This document shows, one piece after another, positions 7,431 to 16,553 of a stretch of DNA of 64,000 bases. The translations under genes and the position numbers were made by a program. Below the pieces are notes generated by a model. That model searched no databases. It worked only from the letters and a program-made list of their open reading frames with translations, and had not been told where the DNA came from. Within the stretch, counting starts at the first letter, position 1; each line of letters opens with the position of its first letter. This DNA comes from Janthinobacterium sp. J1-1 (lineage in GTDB: Bacteria; Pseudomonadota; Gammaproteobacteria; Burkholderiales; Burkholderiaceae_D): positions 62,001 through 126,000 of the forward strand of contig NZ_CP132339.1 of NCBI RefSeq assembly GCF_030944405.1, given 5' to 3'.

Positions 7431-8047
7431 AGCTGTCTTCTCCCGTGCTGCAGGTCGAGCAGCTCGATTTTCATTTCGCCACGCGCAGCGTGTTCCAGCA
7501 CCGCGATCTGCAGTTCGGCCCCGGCATCACCTGGCTGCGCGGCGCCAACGGGGCCGGCAAAACCACTTTGTTAAAACTGGCGGGCGGCGCCCTGCTGCCC
7601 GCGCGGGGCCTCATTCGCCTGGACGAACTCGACAGCGCCAGCATGCCGCTGGCCTACCGCGCCCAGGCGTTCTATTGCGGTGGCGACGCGCCCGCCCTGC
7701 CCTGGCTGCAAGTACACGAATGGCTCGACCTGCACCTGGCCCTGTATCCGGGCAGCGACCAGGCCCTGCTGAACGCCGAACTGGAGGCCTTTGCCATGAG
7801 CCCGACCTTGCGGCAAAGCGTCACCGCGCTGTCGCTGGGCCAGCATAAAAAGCTGCAACTGGCGCTGGCACTGGCCTTGCCGGTGAAGCTGCTGCTGGTC
7901 GATGAACCGTTCAATGGCCTCGATGCCGATGCCATGGCGCATCTGCGCCAGCGCCTGGCCGAACCGGGCCGCCTGGCGCGCCAGTGCATCGTGCTGACCA
8001 GCCATCTGGCACCGCAATTGCCGCTGGCGGCGACCGTGCAATTGTGA
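7421..8047 (+). CDS. ABC transporter ATP-binding protein (small, about 208 residues)
   Basis: A single nucleotide-binding domain has Walker A GANGAGKTT, signature LSLGQ (degenerate from LSGGQ), Walker B LLLVDEP and the switch histidine in LTSH. The ATG at 7421-7423 overlaps the end of the permease gene. The compact size and pairing with one permease recall exporters of the CcmA or lantibiotic-immunity type, but haem-exporter partners are absent, so the transported substrate cannot be stated. It powers export at the inner membrane. Confidence 0.88.
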   Translation: MELKLSSPVLQVEQLDFHFATRSVFQHRDLQFGPGITWLRGANGAGKTTLLKLAGGALLPARGLIRLDELDSASMPLAYRAQAFYCGGDAPALPWLQVHEWLDLHLALYPGSDQALLNAELEAFAMSPTLRQSVTALSLGQHKKLQLALALALPVKLLLVDEPFNGLDADAMAHLRQRLAEPGRLARQCIVLTSHLAPQLPLAATVQL

Positions 8048-8167
8048 AATACCGCTTTGCAGTTCAAGCCCAGCCGGCTTAGCATGCCGGCTGCGCCAGC
8101 CGGCGATCCCGGCGCGCTCCATCACAACACACGGCCCTTACCCGGGCCGGCACTTTCGGAGACCTGC

Positions 8168-8485
8168 ATGTTTCACACCTCACGCGCCGCCCTTGCGCTC
8201 GCCTGCGCCCTCGCTTTTACCGCCGCCCAGGCGTCCAGCCCCAACGGCAGTCCGGCAGCCGAGTCCGACGCCGGCCGCACCATCGTCCTGCAGCCCGATA
8301 CCCGCCACATCAATGTCACGCGCGGCGAAACCGTCACCATCGTCCGTGCCGGCCAGCGCTTCAGCTGGCATCTCGACACCGACAGCCACCTCACCGTGTT
8401 CGCGCTGGCCACCATCGCGCCGAAGGACATGCCGGTCGACGGCATCAAGGTGTATGTGGCTAGCAATCCCTTGCATGCAGGTTGA
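8168..8485 (+). CDS. CzcE-like periplasmic metal-binding protein
   Basis: The 105-residue protein carries a signal peptide (MFHTSRAALALACALAFTAA, likely cut after AQA), then a domain with NVTRGETVTIV, a FSWHLDT strand and the C-terminal VYVASNPL motif seen in CzcE family proteins. CzcE of Cupriavidus binds copper in the periplasm. Histidines are present (His in INVT segment, SWHLD, DSHL), which could bind metal. A ribosome-binding site GGAG lies six bases before the ATG. No metal efflux pump is next to it, so a role in metal tolerance is inferred from family only. Confidence 0.7.
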   Translation: MFHTSRAALALACALAFTAAQASSPNGSPAAESDAGRTIVLQPDTRHINVTRGETVTIVRAGQRFSWHLDTDSHLTVFALATIAPKDMPVDGIKVYVASNPLHAG

Positions 8486-8506
8486 CGCCTGAGTCAAATA
8501 GCCATG

Positions 8507-8546
8507 AAAAAACCGGAACGGCCTGGCGGCGGTTCCGGTTTTTTTT
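8507..8546. terminator. Bidirectional terminator between the CzcE-like gene and ahpF
   Basis: An inverted repeat (AAACCGGAAC and GTTCCGGTTT) with A-run and T-run flanks sits between two convergent genes. Confidence 0.9.
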
Positions 8547-8558
8547 AAGCAAGACAGC

Positions 8559-10154
8559 TTACGCCGTCATGGCTTCCTGCGAGGCCGACTCTTCCACCAC
8601 CTCGTCGTCACCCGAGCGGATCAGGTGGTCAAAGGCGGACAGGGCTGCCTTCGCGCCTTCGCCGGTGGCGATGATGATCTGCTTGTACGGCACCGTGGTG
8701 ACGTCGCCGGCCGCAAACACGCCGGGGATCGAGGTCTGGCCACGGGCGTCCACTTCGATCTCGCCGTGGCGCGACAAGGCCAGCGTACCCTTCAGCCATT
8801 CGGTGTTCGGCACCAGGCCGATCTGCACGAACACGCCTTCCAGCTCGACCTTGTTCGACGCGCCGCTGCTGCGGTCCGTATAGCTGAGGCCATTGACGAT
8901 CTTGCCGTCGCCGTGGATCTCGGTGGTTTGCGCCGAGGTGATCACGGTGACATTGGCCATGCTGTGCAGCTTGCGTTGCAGTACCGCATCGGCGCGCAGT
9001 TCCGCGCCGAACTCGATCAGGGTCACGTGTTTCACCAGGCCGGCCAGGTCGATCGCCGCTTCCACGCCCGAGTTGCCGCCGCCGATCACGGCCACGCGCT
9101 TGCCCTTGAACAGCGGGCCATCGCAGTGCGGGCAGTAGGCGACACCCTTGTTGCGGTATTCCTTCTCGCCCGGCACGTTGATTTCGCGCCAGCGGGCACC
9201 GGTCGCCAGGATCACGGTCTTGGCTTTCAGCACCGCGCCACCGGCCGTTTCGATCTCGATCAATTTGCCCGGCGTCAGCTTGGCGGCGCGCTGGGTATTC
9301 ATGATGTCGACGTCATAGGTCTTGACGTGCTGTTCCAGCGCCACGGCAAATTTCGGACCGTCGGTTTCCTTGATCGAAATAAAGTTCTCGATCGCCATGG
9401 TGTCGAGCACCTGGCCGCCGAAACGCTCGGCCAGTACGCCGGTATTGATGCCTTTGCGGGCGGCGTAGATGGCTGCCGCCGCGCCGGCAGGACCACCGCC
9501 GACGATCAGCACGTCGAACACGTCTTTCTTGCTCAGCGCTTCCGCCTGGCGTGCGCCGGCATTGGTGTCGAGCTTGGCGAGGATTTCCTCGACATTGGTG
9601 CGACCCTGGCCGAAATGCTGGCCGTTCAGGAACATCATCGGCACGGCCATGATCTGGCGCTCTTCGACTTCTTTCGGGAACACGCCACCATCGATGGTGG
9701 TGACCTTGATGCGTGGGTTGATCACCGACATGGCATTCAAGGCCTGCACCACTTCCGGGCAGTTATGGCAGGACAGCGAAATAAAGGTTTCAAACTCGAA
9801 ATCGCCGTCGAGGTTGCGGATCTGTTCGATCACCGCCTCGTCGAACTTGATGGTGTGGCCGCCCACTTGCAGCAGCGCCAGCACCAGCGAGGTAAATTCA
9901 TGGCCCATCGGCACACCGGCGAAACGCACGCCGATATCGGTGCCGGCACGGTTGATGCTGAACGACGGGGCGCGTACACCGGCGTCAAGGCGCTCGACCA
10001 GCGTGATCTTGTCGCTCAACAGGACTATTTCCTGGAGCAATTCTTTCATCTCGCGGGCTTTTGCGCTGTCATCGAGAGAAGCGACCAGCTCAAGCGGATA
10101 CACCACTTTTTCCAGGTAGGATTTCAGTTGGGTTTTGAGGGTTGCGTCTAACAT
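8559..10154 (-). CDS. ahpF: Alkyl hydroperoxide reductase subunit F (NADH-dependent AhpC reductase)
   Basis: The 531-residue flavoprotein transfers electrons from NADH to AhpC. Two fused thioredoxin-like folds carry the N-terminal redox pair Cys129-Cys132 (CHNC). A thioredoxin-reductase-like part then has an FAD-binding [10 protein letters not shown] motif near residue 219, a second redox pair Cys341-Cys344 (CPHC), a nucleotide-binding [10 protein letters not shown] motif, and a closing FAD motif ending FAAGDVT. Length and motif order match E. coli AhpF. It is the second gene of an ahpC-ahpF unit, 98 bases after ahpC, with a strong stem-loop in that gap. Confidence 0.97.
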   Translation of the reverse strand: MLDATLKTQLKSYLEKVVYPLELVASLDDSAKAREMKELLQEIVLLSDKITLVERLDAGVRAPSFSINRAGTDIGVRFAGVPMGHEFTSLVLALLQVGGHTIKFDEAVIEQIRNLDGDFEFETFISLSCHNCPEVVQALNAMSVINPRIKVTTIDGGVFPKEVEERQIMAVPMMFLNGQHFGQGRTNVEEILAKLDTNAGARQAEALSKKDVFDVLIVGGGPAGAAAAIYAARKGINTGVLAERFGGQVLDTMAIENFISIKETDGPKFAVALEQHVKTYDVDIMNTQRAAKLTPGKLIEIETAGGAVLKAKTVILATGARWREINVPGEKEYRNKGVAYCPHCDGPLFKGKRVAVIGGGNSGVEAAIDLAGLVKHVTLIEFGAELRADAVLQRKLHSMANVTVITSAQTTEIHGDGKIVNGLSYTDRSSGASNKVELEGVFVQIGLVPNTEWLKGTLALSRHGEIEVDARGQTSIPGVFAAGDVTTVPYKQIIIATGEGAKAALSAFDHLIRSGDDEVVEESASQEAMTA

Positions 10155-10187
10155 GATTTTTTCTTCCTTTACAAATATTTAGGCGAT

Positions 10188-10213
10188 TGCCGGACCGGAC
10201 GCCCGGTCCGGCA
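10188..10213 (-). other. Intercistronic stem-loop between ahpC and ahpF
   Basis: An 11-bp perfect GC-rich stem (TGCCGGACCGG with CCGGTCCGGCA) closes a 4-base loop. No U-tract follows in the direction of transcription, so it looks like an mRNA-stabilising or attenuating hairpin rather than a full terminator. It would favour ahpC over ahpF expression. Confidence 0.7.
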
Positions 10214-10252
10214 TCGCGGTAACTACTTGTGTGCTGCGTGCTGCATCAAGAC

Positions 10253-10816
10253 TTAGATCTTGCCGACCAGGTCCAGCGATGGGGTCAGGGTTGCTGCGCC
10301 TTCGGTCCATTTGGCTGGGCACACTTCGCCTGGGTGGGAAGCCACGTATTGGGCGGCTTTGACTTTGCGCAGCAGTTCCGATGCGTCACGGCCGATGCCG
10401 TTGTCATGCACTTCCAGCACTTTGATGAAGCCGTCAGGATTGATGACGAAGGTACCGCGCAGTGCCAGGCCTTCTTCTTCGATCAGCACTTCAAAGTTGC
10501 GCGACAGGGTGGTGGTCGGGTCGCCGATCAGTGCGTATTGCACTTTCTTGATCGCGTCCGAGGTGTCATGCCATGCTTTGTGGGCGAAGTGGGTATCGGT
10601 CGAGATACCGTAGATGTCCACGCCCAGTTGCTGGAATGCGGCGTGATGGTCGGCCAGGTCTTCCAGTTCGGTTGGGCAAACGAAGGTGAAGTCGGCTGGG
10701 TAGAACACGAATACCGACCACTTGCCTTTCAGGGACTCTTCCGTCAGATCGACGAATTTGCCGTTGTGGTATGCGGTTGCCTTGAATGGTTTAACTTGGG
10801 TGTTGATGAGCGACAT
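10253..10816 (-). CDS. ahpC: Alkyl hydroperoxide reductase subunit C (2-Cys peroxiredoxin)
   Basis: The 187-residue typical 2-Cys peroxiredoxin reduces H2O2 and organic peroxides in the cytoplasm and is recycled by AhpF. The peroxidatic Cys47 is in FTFVCPTE and the resolving Cys166 in GEVCPAKW. The start MSLINTQ at 10814-10816 is chosen over an ATG two codons upstream because AGAGG lies eight bases before it and because E. coli AhpC begins the same way with the same length. The promoter region carries an OxyR-like operator. Confidence 0.97.
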   Translation of the reverse strand: MSLINTQVKPFKATAYHNGKFVDLTEESLKGKWSVFVFYPADFTFVCPTELEDLADHHAAFQQLGVDIYGISTDTHFAHKAWHDTSDAIKKVQYALIGDPTTTLSRNFEVLIEEEGLALRGTFVINPDGFIKVLEVHDNGIGRDASELLRKVKAAQYVASHPGEVCPAKWTEGAATLTPSLDLVGKI

Positions 10817-10853
10817 GGTCATTTCCTCTCGTGTGGTGAATCAGTAAGACCCT

Positions 10854-10881
10854 AGTGTAAAGGGTTTTAGTCCATATTCAA
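10854..10881 (-). promoter_or_regulatory. Candidate ahpC promoter
   Basis: On the minus strand TTGAAT (10881-10876) and TACACT (10859-10854) are separated by 16 bases. The OxyR-like site begins two bases upstream of the -35 element, the usual placement for activation. Confidence 0.6.
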
Positions 10882-10882
10882 A

Positions 10883-10919
10883 ATTGATTGTCACAATAGA
10901 TTCAATTGGTTTTGGCTAT
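10883..10919. promoter_or_regulatory. OxyR-like operator upstream of ahpC
   Basis: Four tetranucleotides spaced by exactly seven bases, ATTG-N7-CAAT-N7-ATTG-N7-CTAT, match the OxyR pattern ATAG-N7-CTAT-N7-ATAG-N7-CTAT at 3, 3, 3 and 4 of 4 positions. Spacing, location and target gene all agree with OxyR control; no oxyR gene is in the window. Confidence 0.65.
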
Positions 10920-10972
10920 CATGACGGTATGGGAACCCCATCATAGGCAGTTCCCATCGGATTGAACAGACC

Positions 10973-11383
10973 TCAGTTTTTCAGCGCGTCCGGCACCTTG
11001 CCGCCGTTTTCGGCCAGCTTGGTCATCACCTGGCGGTGCAGCCAGATGTTCATGCTGGCCGAGTCATTGGTGTCGCCCGTGAAATGCAATTCCTGCGCCA
11101 GTTCCTTGCGCGAGGCCAGGCTGCTGTCGAGTTGCAGGAGTTTCAGCAGGTCGACGATGGAGGTGCGCCAGTTGAGTTTTTCCGGATTCTTTTCAGCCAG
11201 GCTGGTCAGCACAGCTTCCACGTCGACCGGCTGCGCCGGCGCGGCCGGGGCGGCTGCGGGAGCCGGTGCTGCGGCTGGGGCCGGTGCGGCCGGCGCCGGA
11301 GCAGCTGGCGCTGCCGGGGCAGCAGGCTTGGCGGCGTCGCCATGATGAAAAATCTTGTTGTAGATATTGGTAAAAATGCCCAT
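10973..11383 (-). CDS. DUF3597 domain protein
   Basis: The 136-residue protein starts MGIFTNIYNKIFHH, continues through an Ala/Pro-only linker (about residues 17-52), and ends in an 80-residue helical domain with LNWRTSIVDLLKLL and ELHFTGDTNDSASMNIWLHRQVM, the DUF3597 signature. Many members resemble LysM-associated or stress proteins, but the function is unknown. It stands alone with no obvious operon partner. Downstream, at 10929-10958, an 8-bp stem (ATGGGAAC/GTTCCCAT) is present without a U-tract. Confidence 0.85.
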   Translation of the reverse strand: MGIFTNIYNKIFHHGDAAKPAAPAAPAAPAPAAPAPAAAPAPAAAPAAPAQPVDVEAVLTSLAEKNPEKLNWRTSIVDLLKLLQLDSSLASRKELAQELHFTGDTNDSASMNIWLHRQVMTKLAENGGKVPDALKN

Positions 11384-11579
11384 GTATGCACCTCTTTAGG
11401 TCAGTGGATGGAAGAATCGATGGAGAGCCAGCCGGACGAGTATAAGGGGGAACGGCAACGGGCCGCGTCCCGCTGGCCAGGTGTCAACTGGCGGCGGGAG
11501 GCGCGTGTTTCAAGGGGGGAGACGCCGCGGCAGGAATGGCGGCCGTGGTGCAGTCAGGAAGGCAGGACGGGGATGGCGT

Positions 11580-11972
11580 TCAGAAGACCACGCCAGCGAC
11601 CAGGATCACATTCGCATACGGGCTGCATTCACCGGTGCGCACGATGGCGCGCGCCCGTTTGCTCAGTTGCTTGAATTCTTCGTGCGACAGCTGGCGCGCG
11701 TCGGGCAGGCCCAGCGCGGTCACCTGTTCGGCGATGGCCGGATTGTGATGCGGCAGTTCGGTGGCCAGGAAATGGTGCTCGACCTGCATTTCGCTGAGCA
11801 CGGTTTTCACCGTGTCGATAAAGCCGGGTATGCCACGCGTCAGGGCCAGGTCGATCAGGGGCACGCCGGGCTGCGACGGCAGGCCGGCGTCGCCGATGAC
11901 GACCATGTCGCCATGGCCCAGCGAGGCAACCAGTTGCGACAGTGCAATATTAAGCAGCGGTGATTTTTTCAT
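11580..11972 (-). CDS. rbsD: D-ribose pyranase
   Basis: The 130-residue protein starts MKKSPLLNIALSQLVASLGHGD and interconverts pyranose and furanose forms of ribose, supplying the ribokinase substrate. The conserved His20 in LGHGD and the C-terminal YANVILVAGV motif are present. It is the last gene of the rbs operon, four bases after the rbsK stop. It has the usual family length of about 130 residues, although the open frame runs further upstream within rbsK. Confidence 0.95.
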   Translation of the reverse strand: MKKSPLLNIALSQLVASLGHGDMVVIGDAGLPSQPGVPLIDLALTRGIPGFIDTVKTVLSEMQVEHHFLATELPHHNPAIAEQVTALGLPDARQLSHEEFKQLSKRARAIVRTGECSPYANVILVAGVVF

Positions 11973-11976
11973 GGGC

Positions 11977-12888
11977 TTAGAACAACTCGTGCAGGTAAGG
12001 AATCGAGGTTTGCGCACCGGGCTTGGTGACGCTCCAGGCGGCCGCGCGCTGGCCTTGCGCGATCGCTTCGGCTTCGTCCAGGCCGGACGCCAGGCCGGCC
12101 ACGAAGCCGCCGATAAAGGTGTCGCCGGCGGCGGTGGTGTCGACCGCCTGCACCGCTTGCGCAGGGAAATCATGGTCGCCGCCATACAGCGCCGCATGCA
12201 CGCCCTTGGCACCCAGGGTGATGATGATGTTGTCGCTGCCCTGTTTCTGCAGCGCGGCGGCCAGCGCCTTGACGTCATTCGCATCGACCTCGGCGCCGGC
12301 CAGCATGGCCGCTTCGATTTCGTTCGGGATCAGATAGTCGACCAGCGCCAGCACGTCGGCCGGCACCTTGGCCGCCGGGGCCGGGTTCAGCACCACGGTC
12401 TTGCCCAGCGAGCGCGCCAGTTTAATCGCGTGCACCACGGTTTCCATCGGCACTTCCAGTTGCAGCACGACGATGTCGGACTGCTCGATCAGTTCCCTGG
12501 CCGCATCGATATGCGCCGGGCTCAGGCAGTCGTTGGCGCCGCCGGCCAGCACGATGCTGTTCTGGCCGTTGTCGTCGACCAGGATCGAGGCGATGCCGGA
12601 CGCCACGCCCGGCACGGTCGTCACATGGCGGTCGATGATGCCGTCCGCCACCAGCGCGGCGCGCAGGGTAGCGCCGAATTCGTCGTCGCCGACGCAGGCC
12701 ACCATCGCCACCTGCTGGCCGCCGGCCTCAAGCTTGCCGCTCATGCGCGCGCAGGCGACGGCCTGGTTGGCGCCCTTGCCGCCAGGAATGGTACGGAAGG
12801 CGCCGCCCGTCAGGGTTTCGCCGGGAAGCGGCATGCGCGGCACGCGCAAGACCAGGTCCATATTAATGCTGCCGATAACCACGATCAT
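11977..12888 (-). CDS. rbsK: Ribokinase
   Basis: The 303-residue PfkB-family kinase phosphorylates D-ribose to ribose 5-phosphate. The N-terminal GSINMDLVLRVPRMPLPGE, the GGKGANQAVA substrate motif and the C-terminal signature DTTAAGDTFIGGFVAGLA, with the catalytic Asp in AAGD, are all visible. Its ATGA overlaps the rbsR stop, implying coupled translation, and rbsD follows after four bases. Confidence 0.96.
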   Translation of the reverse strand: MIVVIGSINMDLVLRVPRMPLPGETLTGGAFRTIPGGKGANQAVACARMSGKLEAGGQQVAMVACVGDDEFGATLRAALVADGIIDRHVTTVPGVASGIASILVDDNGQNSIVLAGGANDCLSPAHIDAARELIEQSDIVVLQLEVPMETVVHAIKLARSLGKTVVLNPAPAAKVPADVLALVDYLIPNEIEAAMLAGAEVDANDVKALAAALQKQGSDNIIITLGAKGVHAALYGGDHDFPAQAVQAVDTTAAGDTFIGGFVAGLASGLDEAEAIAQGQRAAAWSVTKPGAQTSIPYLHELF

Positions 12889-13925
12889 GGTGTCATTCCC
12901 ATCAGTTCAGTAAAAGGTGAAGTCAAAGTAAGGCCGCCGGACGAGCCGCGCACATGCAGCACCGGCGCCACGCTGCGCTGCTGGCGCGGCAGGTCGGGCT
13001 CGGCAATGCGCGCCAGCAGGCAGGCGGCCGTGATCTGGCCCAGTTCGCGCGTATTTTGCGCCACGCTGGTCAAGGGTGGATGCACGAAGCTGGCGAGATC
13101 AATATCGTCAAAGCCCACCACGGCCAGCTGGCCCGGCACGGCGATGCCCAGTTCGGCGGCGGCGCGCAGGGCGCCAAACGCCATCAGATCATTGCAGCAA
13201 AACAGGGCGTCGGGGCGCTGGCCGGCGGGCAAGGCCAGCAGGGCCAAAGCGGCAGCATAGCCGCCGGCGCTGGTAAAGTCGCTGTGGCGGCACAGCAGAT
13301 CATCGAAGGCCACGCCGGCGTCCTGCAGGGCGCCGCGCACGCCGTCGATGCGTTCATTCGAAATGCCGACCTCGCGCGGGCCAGCGATGCAGGCGATGCG
13401 GCGCCGTCCCAGGCCCAGCAGATGGCGCGCGGCCAGCAGGCCGCCGGCGCGGTTGTCGACCGCCACCGAATCGAGCGACAGGTCGCACGGTGCGCGGTCG
13501 AGCAGCACGGCCGGCACCTTCATTTTATGCAGCAATTCGCCGTCGCGGTCGGCCAGCGCGGACAGGATCAGGCCATCGCAGCGCTTGGTCAACAGCACGT
13601 TCAGGTACTCGCGCTGCTTGACCGGGTCGTCATCGGAATTGCACAGGATCACGCTGTAGCCGGCCGCATAGCAGCTGTCTTCGATGCCGCGCGCCACTTC
13701 CGAAAAATACGGATTGGTATTGTTAGGAATGATCAGGCCGATGGTGCCGGTGCTGCGGCACTTCAACGAGCGCGCCAGCGCGCTCGGCACGTAGTGCAGC
13801 TGCTCCACCGCCGCCAGCACCGCCGCGCGCGCCTCGTCGCTGACGGGGCGCGTGTTGTTGAGCACATGCGAGACGGTGGTAAACGACACCCCCGCCACCT
13901 GTGCCACCTGTTTGATGGTTGCCAT
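12885..13925 (-). CDS. rbsR: LacI-family transcriptional regulator, probable ribose repressor
   Basis: The 346-residue protein has an N-terminal helix-turn-helix (ATIKQVAQVAGVSFTTVSHVLNNTRPVSDEARAAV), a hinge with YVPSALARSL, and a periplasmic-binding-protein-like ligand domain. Its position inside the rbs operon, nine bases after rbsC and overlapping rbsK by four, makes ribose the likely effector. The perfect LacI-type palindrome at 17576-17591 upstream of rbsB is the likely operator. Co-transcription with the operon it represses would give autoregulation. Confidence 0.9.
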   Translation of the reverse strand: MATIKQVAQVAGVSFTTVSHVLNNTRPVSDEARAAVLAAVEQLHYVPSALARSLKCRSTGTIGLIIPNNTNPYFSEVARGIEDSCYAAGYSVILCNSDDDPVKQREYLNVLLTKRCDGLILSALADRDGELLHKMKVPAVLLDRAPCDLSLDSVAVDNRAGGLLAARHLLGLGRRRIACIAGPREVGISNERIDGVRGALQDAGVAFDDLLCRHSDFTSAGGYAAALALLALPAGQRPDALFCCNDLMAFGALRAAAELGIAVPGQLAVVGFDDIDLASFVHPPLTSVAQNTRELGQITAACLLARIAEPDLPRQQRSVAPVLHVRGSSGGLTLTSPFTELMGMTP

Positions 13926-13934
13926 GATGGACGC

Positions 13935-14906
13935 TTAGGCGCGTTCGCCGCGGCGGCGATAGGTGTCGAGCACCACGGCGGCGACGATCACCAGGCCCGT
14001 GACAATGCGTTTCACGGGTTCCGACACGCCCACCTGCGCCAGGCCCGCTTCCAGCACGGAAATGATCAGCACGCCGATAAAGGTGCTGATGACGGAGCCG
14101 CGGCCCCCCATCAGGCTGGTGCCGCCGATTACGACCGCCGCGATCACCTGCAGCTCCATGCCGACGCCGCCGTTCGGGTCGGCCGCTTCCAGGCGCGACA
14201 CCTGGAACAGGGCGCCCACGCCGGCCAGCAAGCCCATCAGCGCAAACACCAGCACTTTCGATGGTTTCGGATTGATGCCCGACAGGCGCACCGCTTCTTC
14301 ATTGGTACCGATGCCGATCCAGTGACGGCCCAGCACGGTGCGCGTCAGCACCAGGTGGCCGATGACCACGATGGCGATCGAGGCGATAAAGGCCGGCGAC
14401 AGACCGAACACGATCGGCGAGCTGATGCCTTCCACGGCGCCGCCGATATATTCGGTGCGCGAATTGGTCACCTGGTACGCCAGGCCGCGCGCCATTTCCA
14501 GCACGCCCAGCGAGACGATAAACGAGGGAATGCGCCAGCCGACGGAAATCAGTCCGGTGATCGCGCCGCAAGTGGCGGCCACCAGCATGCCCAGCATGGC
14601 CGCGCTCCATACCGGCCAGCCCCAGTGCACCACGGCCAGCGACAAGACGGAAGCGGCCAGCGCCATGACGGAGCCGACCGACAGGTCGATGCCGCCGATA
14701 ATCAGGATAAACGTCATGCCGACCGCCATCACCACCAGGGTCGGAATATTGTTCGACAGGGTGCTGAGCGTGGCCAGGGTAAAGAAGTTTTCGCTGGCAA
14801 ACGAGAACAGCACGCACATGGCCACCAGCGCGCCGATCAGGCCGGCATAATTTTTCAGGTCGGCCAGGCTGCGCTGCAGATACGAAGGAGAAGAAGGTGT
14901 CGTCAT
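13935..14906 (-). CDS. rbsC: Ribose ABC transporter permease
   Basis: The 323-residue inner-membrane permease has about ten hydrophobic segments and the family motifs GGIDLSVGSVMALAA and GGTSLMGGRGS. It forms the channel through which RbsB-bound ribose is imported with RbsA as energy source. GGAAAG lies seven bases before the ATG at 14904-14906, and rbsA ends 19 bases upstream. Confidence 0.95.
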   Translation of the reverse strand: MTTPSSPSYLQRSLADLKNYAGLIGALVAMCVLFSFASENFFTLATLSTLSNNIPTLVVMAVGMTFILIIGGIDLSVGSVMALAASVLSLAVVHWGWPVWSAAMLGMLVAATCGAITGLISVGWRIPSFIVSLGVLEMARGLAYQVTNSRTEYIGGAVEGISSPIVFGLSPAFIASIAIVVIGHLVLTRTVLGRHWIGIGTNEEAVRLSGINPKPSKVLVFALMGLLAGVGALFQVSRLEAADPNGGVGMELQVIAAVVIGGTSLMGGRGSVISTFIGVLIISVLEAGLAQVGVSEPVKRIVTGLVIVAAVVLDTYRRRGERA

Positions 14907-14925
14907 GGATAGCTTTCCGGCGGGG

Positions 14926-16479
14926 TCAAGCCGCGGCGGGGGTGGAAGGAGTGTTCATATAGCCGGAGAAGGCGGCCGACAGCAGCGCGTCCTGGCTCCA
15001 GGCGCCGCGCTCGAAGGTGTCGACAATCTTGCCGGCGCTCATCACGGCGATGCGGTCGCAGATCAGCATCAGTTCGCGCAGGTCGCTCGAGACGATGACC
15101 AGGCCCTTGCCCTGGCGTGCCTGTTCGGCCAGCACTTGATAGATGTCGAACTTGGCGCCGATATCGATGCCGCGCGTCGGCTCGTCGAACAGCATCACGG
15201 GGCAGTCGCGGTACAGCCAGCGCGCGATCACCACCTTTTGCTGGTTGCCGCCCGACAGCTCGCCGACGGCCTGCTCGCAGTTGCGCGAACGCACGCCGAG
15301 CTGGCCGATATAGTCATTGGCGACAGCGGCTTCCGCCGCATGGTCCATCCAGCCGGCGCGGTTGACGGTATCGAGCGAAGCGAGCGTGGTGTTGATGGCG
15401 ATCGACTGGCGCAGCAGCAGGCCCTGGCCCTTGCGGTCTTCCGTGATCATGGCGATGCCGGCTTTGACGGCCGCCTGCGGAGAACCGAGCACGGCCGGTG
15501 TTTCGCTGTCGCCGAGGAAGACCTGGCCGGCATCGGCGCGGTCGGCGCCAAAGATCAGGCGCAGCAACTCCGTGCGGCCCGAACCGATCAGGCCGGCGAT
15601 ACCGAGGATCTCGCCGGCGCGCAGGTCGAACGAGGTCGGGTGCACGGCGTCGCCACGCGCCAGGCCGCGCACGCGCAGCAAGGGTGCGCCGATGGTACGG
15701 CCACTGAGGTCGATTTCGTCGTCGGCCGAGCGGCCCACCATCAGGCCCACCAGGTCGGCGGCCGTATGGCCGGCGATATCGTCGTCGCACACCAGCTGGC
15801 CGTCGCGCAGCACGGCGATGCGGTCGGCCACGCGCTTGAGTTCTTCCAGGCGGTGCGAAATATAGATGATGGCCACGCCTTCGGCTTTCAGGCGTTCAAT
15901 TTGCAGGAACAGCAGTTCGACTTCGCGGTGCGTCAGCATGGCGGTCGGTTCATCGAGCACCAGCAAACGGCAGGAGCCGATCAGGTTGCGCGCGATCTCG
16001 ATCATCTGCTGGTGGCCGATGCCCAGCTCGCCCACCAGGGTCCACGGGTCGAGCGCGCCCAGGCCGACTTTTTCCATCTGCTCGCGCGCGTCGCGCTCGA
16101 GGCGGCCACGGTCGATCCAGCCGAAACGCTGCGGCAAGTTCTTCAGGTACAGGTTTTCGGCGATCGACAGGGTCGGAATCAGATTGAGTTCCTGCATCAC
16201 CATGCGGATGCCCAGCGCTTCGGCGGCGCCGCGCGAAGCAGGCTGATACGGTTTGCCGTCGAGCAGCATGGTGCCCGTGGTGGCTTGCTCCAGGCCGCAG
16301 ACGATCTTCGACAGCGTGCTCTTGCCCGCGCCGTTTTCGCCCGTCAGCGCCAGCACCTGGCCGGGAATGAAACGCAGGGCCACGCCGCCCAGCACGGGGC
16401 CGACATAGGACTTGCCGATATTATCGAGCGTGAGCAAAGGAGTGGCGGCAGCGTGCGCCGCAAGAGTGTCGGTAGGCAT
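14926..16479 (-). CDS. rbsA: Ribose ABC transporter ATP-binding protein (two fused ATPase domains)
   Basis: The start at 16477-16479 (MPTDTLAAHA) is favoured by GGAG five bases upstream; a start 14 codons earlier is possible but lacks a site. The 517-residue protein has two nucleotide-binding domains: the first with GENGAGKST, a Walker B LLVLDEPT and H-loop YISHRLEEL, the second with the degenerate GLIGSGRTE and LSGGNQQKV signature. This asymmetry is typical for sugar importers of the CUT2 class. Confidence 0.94.
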   Translation of the reverse strand: MPTDTLAAHAAATPLLTLDNIGKSYVGPVLGGVALRFIPGQVLALTGENGAGKSTLSKIVCGLEQATTGTMLLDGKPYQPASRGAAEALGIRMVMQELNLIPTLSIAENLYLKNLPQRFGWIDRGRLERDAREQMEKVGLGALDPWTLVGELGIGHQQMIEIARNLIGSCRLLVLDEPTAMLTHREVELLFLQIERLKAEGVAIIYISHRLEELKRVADRIAVLRDGQLVCDDDIAGHTAADLVGLMVGRSADDEIDLSGRTIGAPLLRVRGLARGDAVHPTSFDLRAGEILGIAGLIGSGRTELLRLIFGADRADAGQVFLGDSETPAVLGSPQAAVKAGIAMITEDRKGQGLLLRQSIAINTTLASLDTVNRAGWMDHAAEAAVANDYIGQLGVRSRNCEQAVGELSGGNQQKVVIARWLYRDCPVMLFDEPTRGIDIGAKFDIYQVLAEQARQGKGLVIVSSDLRELMLICDRIAVMSAGKIVDTFERGAWSQDALLSAAFSGYMNTPSTPAAA

Positions 16480-16553
16480 GGAGGCTCCGCGTAAAAGGAC
16501 AAACGGGGCCGCCGCTGTCATGCGACAGCTGCGGCCCCGGCAGGATCAAACGA

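Noticed and set aside
10929..10958. Hairpin downstream of the DUF3597 gene as a terminator
   Set aside because: The 8-bp stem has a long loop and no U-tract on the transcribed strand; support is too weak to list it as a terminator.
11973..12284. N-terminal extension of rbsD by 104 codons
   Set aside because: The added residues lie inside rbsK in another frame; RbsD proteins begin MKK/MKR at the internal ATG chosen.
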